Shown one piece after another: positions 35,743-42,476 of a stretch of DNA of 56,041 bases; the stretch's first letter is position 1; each line of letters starts with the position of its first letter. The translations under genes and the position numbers were made by a program. Under the pieces are notes generated by a model. It saw only the letters and a program-made list of their open reading frames with translations. It ran no database searches and was not told the origin of the DNA. The DNA comes from Lachnospiraceae bacterium (GTDB lineage Bacteria > Bacillota > Clostridia > Lachnospirales > Lachnospiraceae). The stretch lies in assembly GCA_021205755.1 (NCBI GenBank), contig JAJPWX010000061.1:1-56041 (forward strand), written 5' to 3'.

Positions 35743-36741
35743 TTACTCTTCTGTCTCCTCGGTTGCCGTCTCCCCTGCATCTGTCACAGAGACATAGTGT
35801 GTCTTCATATATTCCAACATCACCTTGCAATAATCCGCTGTGATATGGACGCCATCGCTCGATGCGTCTTCAATCAGCGATCCGTAGCCATCGGAAAGCA
35901 CTTCATTGAAATCCAGATAATAGTACCCTTCTTCTTCGCATACTTCAAGCAAAATGGAGTTGAGCGTATCTACATTTTCGTTATTAATATAATCACCAGT
36001 CGTGACCTTATCCTCTTCTACGTAGATGCAGCTGCACAGATAAAGAATCGCGTCCGGCTGCAACTCCTGAAACCGTTTTGTCACGGAGATCAGTCCTTCT
36101 TTAAAATCATCCCAGCTGTACTCGCCGAGATCATTGGCCCCGAGCATAATATAAATCTTTCCATACGTACCGCCGGAAAGTGCCGCGGCAACCGTAATCT
36201 TGTCATCTCCGTCTGAGATAATCGCGCTGCTGGTCATAGAAGAAAGGGACATCCCCACGCTAGTGAAAAACGTTCCCTCAGTAATTCCTGATGTATTGCG
36301 GAATCCCTCCATCCGGGAATCCCCGATAAACACAGCGTCAGAAAAATAGGTATCATCCACCGCTTCCGCCTGTTCCCGGACAATCGCAGTGCTATCCGGA
36401 TCTGATACCGTCGCATGTGTCTCTGGTTCTGTCTCTGGTTCTGTCTCTGTCTCCGTCTCTTCGACGGTCTCGCTCTCCACCACTCCAGCATCCGACAGGC
36501 CTGCGAGATACATATCATCACTCACTACATAGTGGATCGCTTCCGTCTCCGCTGCTTCTGTCTCCGTTTCCTCTTCTGTCACAGAATTATCAGCGGAAAC
36601 TGCATCAGACGCATCAAATGTTACCATAGTATAAATAAATCGCCCCTCAAAAATAAAAATCACGGCGGCGACCCAAATCAAAAGCTTTAAAACATAGGCA
36701 AATTCCGACCTTCTTCTTCGCCTGCGACTCCCCTGTGCCAT
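35743..36741 (-). CDS. Membrane-anchored SGNH/GDSL hydrolase
   Basis: 332 residues from ATG 36741. A basic N-terminus (GSRRRRRRSEF) precedes one membrane helix, then an acidic Glu/Thr-rich spacer (about 55-125, with ETETEPETEPE repeats), then an SGNH domain: block I FIGDSRMEG, block III MLGANDLGEYSW, block V SSDGVHITADY. The catalytic Ser, Asp and His are all visible. It is probably the extracellular acetyl-transferring or deacetylating partner of the MBOAT. It heads the four-gene unit, divergent from the Lrp gene. Confidence 0.87.
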   Translation of the reverse strand: MAQGSRRRRRRSEFAYVLKLLIWVAAVIFIFEGRFIYTMVTFDASDAVSADNSVTEEETETEAAETEAIHYVVSDDMYLAGLSDAGVVESETVEETETETEPETEPETHATVSDPDSTAIVREQAEAVDDTYFSDAVFIGDSRMEGFRNTSGITEGTFFTSVGMSLSSMTSSAIISDGDDKITVAAALSGGTYGKIYIMLGANDLGEYSWDDFKEGLISVTKRFQELQPDAILYLCSCIYVEEDKVTTGDYINNENVDTLNSILLEVCEEEGYYYLDFNEVLSDGYGSLIEDASSDGVHITADYCKVMLEYMKTHYVSVTDAGETATEETEE

Positions 36742-36883
36742 AACCATTCCCCTATTGCGCTTGTTTCGATTTGCGCTATCAAAAAATTATTTTATTCTTT
36801 ATCTGGGACAAAGTCAAGTTATATGTCGAAAAATGTCGCAATAATTTTGTAGAAAAGAATGCAGAATTTTGAAATATTTCCAA

Positions 36884-36912
36884 TTGACTTTTTTTTAAAT
36901 CAGCTATAAAAT
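36884..36912 (+). promoter_or_regulatory. Promoter for the Lrp/AsnC-type gene
   Basis: ttgact (36884-36889) and taaaat (36907-36912) are 17 bp apart. Two TGTCG-containing motifs (about 36823-36840) lie further upstream in the divergent region. Confidence 0.6.
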
Positions 36913-36926
36913 CGAAAGAAATAAGG

Positions 36927-36968
36927 ACAGAGACGTCAGGCATTTGCTTTGCGGCTCTGTTTTTTTTT
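36927..36968 (+). terminator. Terminator-like hairpin inside the leader of the Lrp gene
   Basis: Stem acagag/ctctgt, with further weak pairing in a 22-nt interior, is followed by nine T residues. It lies between the promoter and the start codon at 37011, so most transcripts could stop after about 50 nt unless read-through is regulated. Confidence 0.55.
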
Positions 36969-37010
36969 ATTTAATCCCAGAATTTCGCTATAGAAGGGAG
37001 AATTTTCATT

Positions 37011-37493
37011 ATGGATTCCATCGATCATAAAATAATTTTAGCTCTTAAAGAAAACGGGCGCCGCAAAGCTTCCGACATCAGCCATGAGATTCATCTTTCG
37101 GTTTCCTCTGTGATTGAACGCATCCGCAAGCTGGAAGCGTCAGGCATCATCCAGTCCTACACGATTATTATGGATGACACAAAGATTGGAAATGACCTGA
37201 CTGTGCTGATGGAAGTCAGTCTGGAACATCCCCGCTTTTCCGATCCATTCGTCCGCTATGTCCGAACGAACGCACACATCATCTCCTGCTATTATCTGAC
37301 AGGTGAATTCGACTATATGCTGAAAATCTGCTGCCGCTCTTCCAGAGAGCTGGAAGAGATTCACCGTGAAATCAAGCAGCAAGAGGGGGTACGCCTGACG
37401 AAAACTCATTACGTATTGAGTACGGAAAAGAATACGTATTCTTCCATGCCCGATTTTGAAGAAGAGAACGGTTTTATCGGTAAAACAGTCTGA
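37011..37493 (+). CDS. Lrp/AsnC-family transcriptional regulator
   Basis: 160 residues. The N-terminal helix-turn-helix (KIILALKENGRRKASDISHEIHLSVSSVIERIRKLEASGII) is followed by the RAM/ACT-like effector domain (about 65-145). Such proteins sense amino acids or cofactors and regulate metabolic genes. It is convergent with leuA, 51 bp apart. No target can be named. Confidence 0.92.
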   Translation: MDSIDHKIILALKENGRRKASDISHEIHLSVSSVIERIRKLEASGIIQSYTIIMDDTKIGNDLTVLMEVSLEHPRFSDPFVRYVRTNAHIISCYYLTGEFDYMLKICCRSSRELEEIHREIKQQEGVRLTKTHYVLSTEKNTYSSMPDFEEENGFIGKTV

Positions 37494-37508
37494 TAAAACC
37501 ATTCTCTT
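37462..37508. terminator. Bidirectional terminator between the Lrp gene and leuA
   Basis: Arms aagagaa-c-ggttttatc and gataaaacc-a-ttctctt form a 16-bp stem with one mismatch. It overlaps the last codons of the regulator gene and ends 36 bp before the leuA stop. Confidence 0.75.
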
Positions 37509-37544
37509 GCATTGTCTCAAACGAAAAGCTGATTCATCTGCGTA

Positions 37545-39224
37545 TTATCCCTCTGAGGCCTGTTTTACCGCCATATGGTTAATCGCGGTCAGAAGCGCAT
37601 CCACGGAAGCGCGGATGATATCGACATCGATTCCGGCTCCCCAGTGAAGCGCGCCTGTCTTTTTCTCACGGATACCTACATAGGCAATCGCACGGGAACT
37701 GGAGCTCTGCTCAAGCGCATGCTCTTCATAGGTGACCAGATCATACTCCAGACGGAAATGGCGCTTCATAGCGTTGCTCACCGCATTCAGACGACCGTTG
37801 CCGGAAGCCTTAATTACATTCGTCTTACCGTCACAGGTCACCGTCACCTCCGCAATGATGCCATTATGCTGCTTGAAATGCATCTCCGGAATGCTGTACG
37901 GTTCAGTAATATTCTCAAACTTATCTTTGAAAAGCTGGAAAATCTCCTCCGGGAGCAATTCCTTATGAAGCTCGTCGGAAACACCTTTCGCCGCATACCC
38001 CATTGCTTCGCGCATTTTCTTTGGAAGCTTCAGGCCATAATTCTGTTCCAGAATATAGCCGACGCCTCCCTTGCCGGACTGACTGTTAATACGAATGACG
38101 TCCGCGTCGTAAGAACGGCCGATATCCGTCGGATCAATCGGAAGATAAGGCACCGTCCACGTATCACAGTGATTCTCCTCCCGGTATTTCATGCCCTTCG
38201 CGATTGCGTCCTGATGCGAACCAGAGAACGCAGCAAACACCAGAGCGCCTGCATATGGACTTCTCTCGTCCACTTTCATGCCGGTATATTTCTCATATGC
38301 CTCCGTAATCTTTGTCATATCATTGAAATTCAGCTCCGGATCTACGCCCTGCGCATACATATTCATGCCAAGTGTCACGATATCCACATTGCCGGTGCGT
38401 TCGCCATTTCCAAAAAGAGTGCCCTCAATGCGGTCCGCGCCCGCCAGCATTCCCATCTCTGCGTCAGAAATACCGCAGCCTCTGTCATTGTGCGGATGCA
38501 GAGAAAGAACGACATTTTCTCTGTATTTCAGATGTTCATTCATATACTCAATCTGGCTCGCGTACACATGCGGCATCGACATCTGTACGGTACTTGGCAG
38601 ATTGATGATCGCTTTGCGATCCGCCGTCGGCTTCCAGACATCCAGCACTGCATTGCAGACTTCTGCCGCATACTCTACCTCCGTGCCTGTAAAGCTCTCC
38701 GGGCTGTATTCGAAGCGGTATTTTTCTCCTGCCTCATCGGTAAGCTGCTGCAGAAGCTTTGCTCCGTCTACGGCAATTTTCAGGATTTCCTCTTTCGACA
38801 TATGGAAGACCTGCTCCCGCTGTGCCAGAGAAGTTGAATTGTATACATGCACAATCGCGTTTTTCGCACCTTTCAGCGCGTCAAAGGTTTTGCGGATGAT
38901 ATGTTCACGCGCCTGGGTCAGTACCTGCAGGGTCACGTCATCCGGAACCAGATCTTCTTCAATCAGGCGGCGAAGAAACTGGAATTCCGTATCAGAAGCC
39001 GCCGGAAAGCCAACCTCGATCTCCTTAAATCCGACTTCAACCAGAAGCTTGAAAAAGCTGATTTTCTGATCCAGGGTCATCGGCACCACCAGAGCCTGAT
39101 TGCCGTCGCGCAAATCCACACTGCACCAGATGGGTGCATGGTCCACATATTCCTTTTCAGCCCATTTCATACATCTTTCGGGGGGCATAAAATACTGGCG
39201 GGTATACTTTTTGGGGTTCATCAT
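37545..39224 (-). CDS. leuA: 2-isopropylmalate synthase
   Basis: About 559 residues from ATG 39224 (gaaggag 8 nt upstream); the frame extends upstream into repeat sequence and is rejected there. The catalytic HMGL-like TIM barrel has WCSVDLRDGNQALV and LSLHPHNDRGCGISDAEMGMLAGADRIEGT; the C-terminal regulatory LeuA dimerisation domain spans about 435-550. It condenses 2-ketoisovalerate with acetyl-CoA as the first step of leucine synthesis and is normally inhibited by leucine. Expression is also controlled by the T-box leader described below. Confidence 0.95.
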   Translation of the reverse strand: MMNPKKYTRQYFMPPERCMKWAEKEYVDHAPIWCSVDLRDGNQALVVPMTLDQKISFFKLLVEVGFKEIEVGFPAASDTEFQFLRRLIEEDLVPDDVTLQVLTQAREHIIRKTFDALKGAKNAIVHVYNSTSLAQREQVFHMSKEEILKIAVDGAKLLQQLTDEAGEKYRFEYSPESFTGTEVEYAAEVCNAVLDVWKPTADRKAIINLPSTVQMSMPHVYASQIEYMNEHLKYRENVVLSLHPHNDRGCGISDAEMGMLAGADRIEGTLFGNGERTGNVDIVTLGMNMYAQGVDPELNFNDMTKITEAYEKYTGMKVDERSPYAGALVFAAFSGSHQDAIAKGMKYREENHCDTWTVPYLPIDPTDIGRSYDADVIRINSQSGKGGVGYILEQNYGLKLPKKMREAMGYAAKGVSDELHKELLPEEIFQLFKDKFENITEPYSIPEMHFKQHNGIIAEVTVTCDGKTNVIKASGNGRLNAVSNAMKRHFRLEYDLVTYEEHALEQSSSSRAIAYVGIREKKTGALHWGAGIDVDIIRASVDALLTAINHMAVKQASEG

Positions 39225-39258
39225 AATGCTTGTCTCCTTCCTGAACATTTGCTGCTGG

Positions 39259-39291
39259 CGCAACGCCTGTCTTTTCATTTTGCTGCTGCTT
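39259..39291. repeat. 33-bp direct repeat, copy 1
   Basis: cgcaacgcctg (39259-39269) followed by tcttttcattttgctgctgctt. It is repeated with two mismatches at 39426-39458, bracketing the structured repeat below. A shorter relative (ttttcattttctgctgc) lies at 42105-42121 before the secreted-protein gene. Confidence 0.8.
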
Positions 39292-39298
39292 CACTGGA

Positions 39299-39403
39299 TT
39301 CAAATCAGCAGGCCGCAAACCCGCCTGCTTCGCAGGCTATACGCTGCTGACGCAGCTTCTGTTTGTGGCTGATGGGAGATTCTCTCCCATCCCAAAATGA
39401 AAA
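39299..39403 (+). repeat. Dispersed multi-hairpin repeat, copy 1
   Basis: This 105-bp element contains hairpins gcctgc-ttc-gcaggc (39323-39337), a gctgctgacgcagc stem and a perfect 9-bp stem gatgggaga/tctcccatc with loop ttc (39371-39391). A second copy lies inverted at 51781-51882. It is part of the leuA leader RNA, between the T-box terminator and the start codon. Confidence 0.75.
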
Positions 39404-39410
39404 CTCAGTC

Positions 39411-39430
39411 TTTTGCGAGCAAGCTCGCAA
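39411..39430. repeat. Palindrome ttgcgagcaagctcgcaa
   Basis: An 18-bp near-perfect palindrome just before direct-repeat copy 2, part of the leuA leader repeat complex. Confidence 0.6.
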
Positions 39431-39458
39431 CGCCTGCTTTTTCATTTTGCTGCTGCTT
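39426..39458. repeat. 33-bp direct repeat, copy 2
   Basis: cgcaacgcctg (39426-39436) then ctttttcattttgctgctgctt. With copy 1 it flanks 134 bp that hold the multi-hairpin repeat. Confidence 0.8.
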
Positions 39459-39471
39459 TGAATCTTTACAC

Positions 39472-39815
39472 AAAAAATCCGCCTCTTTCGGCTGTGTGCC
39501 TCAAGAGACGGAAGATTACAAAACCTTTCGCGGTACCACTCTCATTTATGATCGCTCATACACTCTACGGACACGGACTGCAATCCATTCGTACTGCTTT
39601 CTCGAAGCACATCCAAATCTGTCAGTCTTATATCCTTCCCATGGTAACGGTCGGGTGCCGTCTGTGTCTACTCTGCTTTCTGCAATCCAGGATCTCAAAG
39701 AATTGTTCTGAAACCTGATACTGTAAAAAGATTTCGGACAGCCGCTCGGGAGCGAGTTCCTCTGACTTCTCCTAATGTCTCGCACCCTCCGGCATCTCTC
39801 TGGAAAAAGAAAATC
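39472..39815 (-). promoter_or_regulatory. T-box riboswitch controlling leuA (tRNA-Leu)
   Basis: On the minus strand the core AGTGGTACCGCG (39529-39540) is the T-box sequence that pairs with the tRNA acceptor end and forms the antiterminator. Downstream is a terminator, stem ccgtctctt/aagaggcgg (39479-39511) followed by TTTTTT. Upstream are an agagag K-turn-like motif and a ggtgcgag motif of stem I. A CTC leucine triplet at 39754-39756 is a plausible specifier, consistent with leuA, though the full stem I fold was not computed. Uncharged tRNA-Leu would permit read-through. Confidence 0.9.
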
Positions 39816-39868
39816 AGTGTACTATTCTCCGTCATCGCATTTTGCAATGTTGTTTTTCAACTTTTGCC

Positions 39869-39897
39869 AGTTTAACATTGAAAATGAGATTTGTCAA
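39869..39897 (-). promoter_or_regulatory. Promoter for the leuA leader
   Basis: On the minus strand a perfect TTGACA and TAAACT are exactly 17 bp apart. The start of transcription would be near 39862, giving a leader of about 640 nt. Confidence 0.7.
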
Positions 39898-39916
39898 CCA
39901 CAAATTCTTTACCCAT

Positions 39917-42073
39917 TTATACTTCCGGGCGCTCCACTGCGTAACCATCAAAACTGTCAGTCGTAGAAGCTCCGGACGTATCGGCGCTGTCGCTGTATGA
40001 TTCTACGGTAACGGTATAAGCGCTGCTTCCTTCTGCGTAAACCGTTCCGTCTGTCCCTACCACTGAGACACTGTTGCCATCAGCATCGACAATTGTGCCG
40101 CTGCAAGAAAGACTTGTCACGGTGCTGTCGCCGGTCACAACCCAGGTAGAATCTTCACTAATAATCACGTTGCAGTAACCGCTGCCGCCGTTTCCGGCCC
40201 AGGTTTCATCATTTACAAAGGCGCCGGTCAGTGTGCTGCCGTCCGTCATATAGAAATCAAGTGTACTGATGCTGTCCCAGATCACATCGCCATCCATAAC
40301 CTGGCTGATCGCGGTAAACAGGCAGTCAGAGCCATTGCTGCCGGTGGTGCCCCAGCCTCTGGAATTTGTGTTGCCGGTACACTGCAGGAAGAACTCACAG
40401 TCATCCGCTGCCGTGATTTCTACATTCTCCAGCGTGATTGTGCATTCTGTGTTCGTTGTATAAAACAGACCGCCGTTCGTGGAAGTAAGCGTACCGCCTA
40501 CCATCTGGAAAGTGCCGTTGCCTACCTCGGAATCACCGGACATACTCTGATATACAATCACAGTCCAGGTCACATCATTGCGCTCATCGTCCGGAGCCAT
40601 ACCGGTCAGGTCGCAGTCATAAAGACGAAGCGTATTTAAACCCTCGATGCAGACTGCTTCTGCTGCAGTCGACGTCAGCGTTGCTTCACTGATGGCGATT
40701 TCCGCTGTGCAATATACTGCCGGAGAATCAGAGCCATTGGAGGTGTACGTGCCTCCATCAACCACCATTGTGCCGCTGCCGCGATCACTGCGGACCGCTG
40801 CGGAGGAAGTTCCGTTCGTTGTCGCGGTTACATCCCATGCATAAAGCGTTCCGCCGCCCGCCACATGAATGCCGCCAGAGGTATTCAGCTGCGTGTCAAT
40901 CACTGTATCCATGACATATACGACGCCGTCACCGTAAGCAAACACACCAGCGCCTCCCTCCGAATCCGTCGAGATTGTGCTGTCACTGATAATCAGCGTG
41001 CCGTCTGTAGCCAGTAATGCAGCTCCTACCCCATAAAAGCTGGAATTATCGCCGCCTGTGCTATCATCGGATTCTCGGATAATCGTGTCATTGGTAAGAA
41101 TCGCCGTTACATCCTCCGATACCAGAAGCGCGTTTTCATCTGTCCCGGTGGAAGTGAGTTCCTCTGAGTCAATCGTAGTATCTTCTGTAATCGTGTTCGC
41201 GGCATCATAGCTGTCTACACCGGAGGAACTGCCTCCCCCCATGTCTCCACCCATATCGCCGCCCATTCCGGAGCCGCCCATTCCAAAATCACCGGACTGG
41301 ACGGTAACAGTGGCTGCTGTCCCATCTTCATTTAAGGTGATAATGACCGAATCACCAACTTCAATGTCTGAGAGTGTGATTTCCTCTATCTCAGTGGAAC
41401 CGCCCATTCCAGATCCGCCTTCCCCCATGGAGCCGTCTCCGCCATCGCCCATATCGAATGGTGCTTCACCTCCCTCATCGGACGGTGCCTCACCTCCTTC
41501 ATCGGACGGCGCCTCGCCTCCCTCATCGGACGGTGCCTCGCCTCTTTCATCCGTCGGTGCTTCACTGCCTTCATCCGTCGGTGCTTCACCGTCTCCATCC
41601 GGCTTTTCCATCGCTTCCCCGTCCGCAAAATCTGAGCCATTGTTTCCGCCACCCATACCGCCGCTTGCTTTCAGGTACTGCGTATCTTCAGTCAGCGTAA
41701 CGGTCTGGGTTTCTGTCTCTGCGTCCACCGTCTCAACATCATCCGGAGCTGCGTCACTGCCTTCTTCGCCCATTTCTCCGTCTGCAGAAGCTTCGCCGCC
41801 ATCTGCCTCTTCACCAGCATCCTCTGGTTTTTCCATGGCCTGGCCGCCCATGCCAGTCGTAATGGAAACGGTAATATAATCTTCGCCAATCTCTGTCACG
41901 GTTCCCATTACCATCTGGGAAACTTCCTGCGCATCATCTGGTAAATCTGCCGGTGTTCCTTCTCCATCCACTGCATCCGCGACAATCTCTGTCTGACTCT
42001 CTTCCGCATACGCTGCGGTCGGTACTGCCGTAATGACCAGCCCCATCAGCACTGCGATTTGTCTTTTCTTCAT
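39917..42073 (-). CDS. Secreted acidic repeat protein with probable beta-helix region
   Basis: 718 residues with a Sec signal peptide (KKRQIAVLMGLVITAVPTAAYAEES). No family was recognised. Residues about 60-285 are acidic and low-complexity: Gly/Met/Asp-rich runs (GGSGMGGDMGGDMGGG) and six 8-residue repeats of the type GGEAPSDE. Residues about 290-700 have many short Thr/Ser/Val-rich strands spaced like a right-handed parallel beta-helix (GGTLYAWDVTATTNG, DGGTYTSNGSDSPAVYC). There is no LPXTG or membrane anchor at the C-terminus, so it may be released or bound by other means. The codon usage matches its neighbours. Confidence 0.85.
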   Translation of the reverse strand: MKKRQIAVLMGLVITAVPTAAYAEESQTEIVADAVDGEGTPADLPDDAQEVSQMVMGTVTEIGEDYITVSITTGMGGQAMEKPEDAGEEADGGEASADGEMGEEGSDAAPDDVETVDAETETQTVTLTEDTQYLKASGGMGGGNNGSDFADGEAMEKPDGDGEAPTDEGSEAPTDERGEAPSDEGGEAPSDEGGEAPSDEGGEAPFDMGDGGDGSMGEGGSGMGGSTEIEEITLSDIEVGDSVIITLNEDGTAATVTVQSGDFGMGGSGMGGDMGGDMGGGSSSGVDSYDAANTITEDTTIDSEELTSTGTDENALLVSEDVTAILTNDTIIRESDDSTGGDNSSFYGVGAALLATDGTLIISDSTISTDSEGGAGVFAYGDGVVYVMDTVIDTQLNTSGGIHVAGGGTLYAWDVTATTNGTSSAAVRSDRGSGTMVVDGGTYTSNGSDSPAVYCTAEIAISEATLTSTAAEAVCIEGLNTLRLYDCDLTGMAPDDERNDVTWTVIVYQSMSGDSEVGNGTFQMVGGTLTSTNGGLFYTTNTECTITLENVEITAADDCEFFLQCTGNTNSRGWGTTGSNGSDCLFTAISQVMDGDVIWDSISTLDFYMTDGSTLTGAFVNDETWAGNGGSGYCNVIISEDSTWVVTGDSTVTSLSCSGTIVDADGNSVSVVGTDGTVYAEGSSAYTVTVESYSDSADTSGASTTDSFDGYAVERPEV
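41460..41603 (-). repeat. Six 24-bp tandem repeats inside the secreted-protein gene
   Basis: Units start at 41460, 41484, 41508, 41532, 41556 and 41580 and encode the 8-residue repeat (GEAPSDEG type). Being a multiple of three, gains and losses keep the frame. Units 1-3 are more alike than units 4-6. Confidence 0.9.
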
Positions 42074-42271
42074 AATTTTTCTACCTCCGCTCGAATCTGT
42101 TTAATTTTCATTTTCTGCTGCATGATCCACGTTCTCATTTCTGTACGCGGGCTTTTTTCTTCCTGTTATTCTCTGCCAAATCGATTGCTCTGGCACGAGT
42201 AGGACTATAATTCCAAATTATGTTTCCGATGTGAAAAAAAAACGAACGAAGTATGTTTGATAATTTTGTCC
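42074..42271 (-). promoter_or_regulatory. Upstream region of the secreted-protein gene
   Basis: The ribosome-binding site ggaggtag is 9 nt before the ATG. A tatagt-like -10 (about 42209-42214) is present without a clear -35. The rest is AT-rich with no open frame. Confidence 0.4.
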
Positions 42272-42378
42272 GATAGGGAAGTTCGGAAAACCTTCCCATC
42301 GAACCGAGTAGGGAGACATGTCCCCTACTCGCCGCGCGGGCTGCATCCGGCTTAAGCCGGAAAACTCCTTACGCAGCC
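42272..42378. repeat. Series of four hairpins (REP-like cluster)
   Basis: Stems in order: gggaag/cttccc (42276-42297), cgagtaggg/ccctactcg (42305-42331), and ggctgc/gcagcc (42339-42378) enclosing the 16-bp palindrome tccggcttaagccgga (42346-42361). The end cgcagccttgcg is shared with the MITE-like element at 3194-3205. It lies between the leuS terminator and the secreted-protein gene. Confidence 0.65.
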
Positions 42379-42391
42379 TTGCGCATAAAAA

Positions 42392-42416
42392 AGGCACCCC
42401 CACACAGGAGATGCCT
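42392..42416 (-). terminator. Intrinsic terminator after leuS
   Basis: A 10-bp stem (aggcatctcc with gggggtgcct, two G-U pairs, read on the minus strand), loop tgtgt, followed by tttttta, 60 bp after the leuS stop. Confidence 0.85.
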
Positions 42417-42476
42417 CTGCTCTTTTTACAGCTATGCAAAAAATCATTTTCCCATTCATGCACTGCAAATACACGT

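Noticed and set aside
36823-36840. TGTCGAA/TGTCGCA motifs upstream of the SGNH and Lrp genes as Spo0A boxes
   Set aside because: Seven-base matches in AT-rich DNA are expected by chance and no sporulation gene is adjacent; kept only as an aside.
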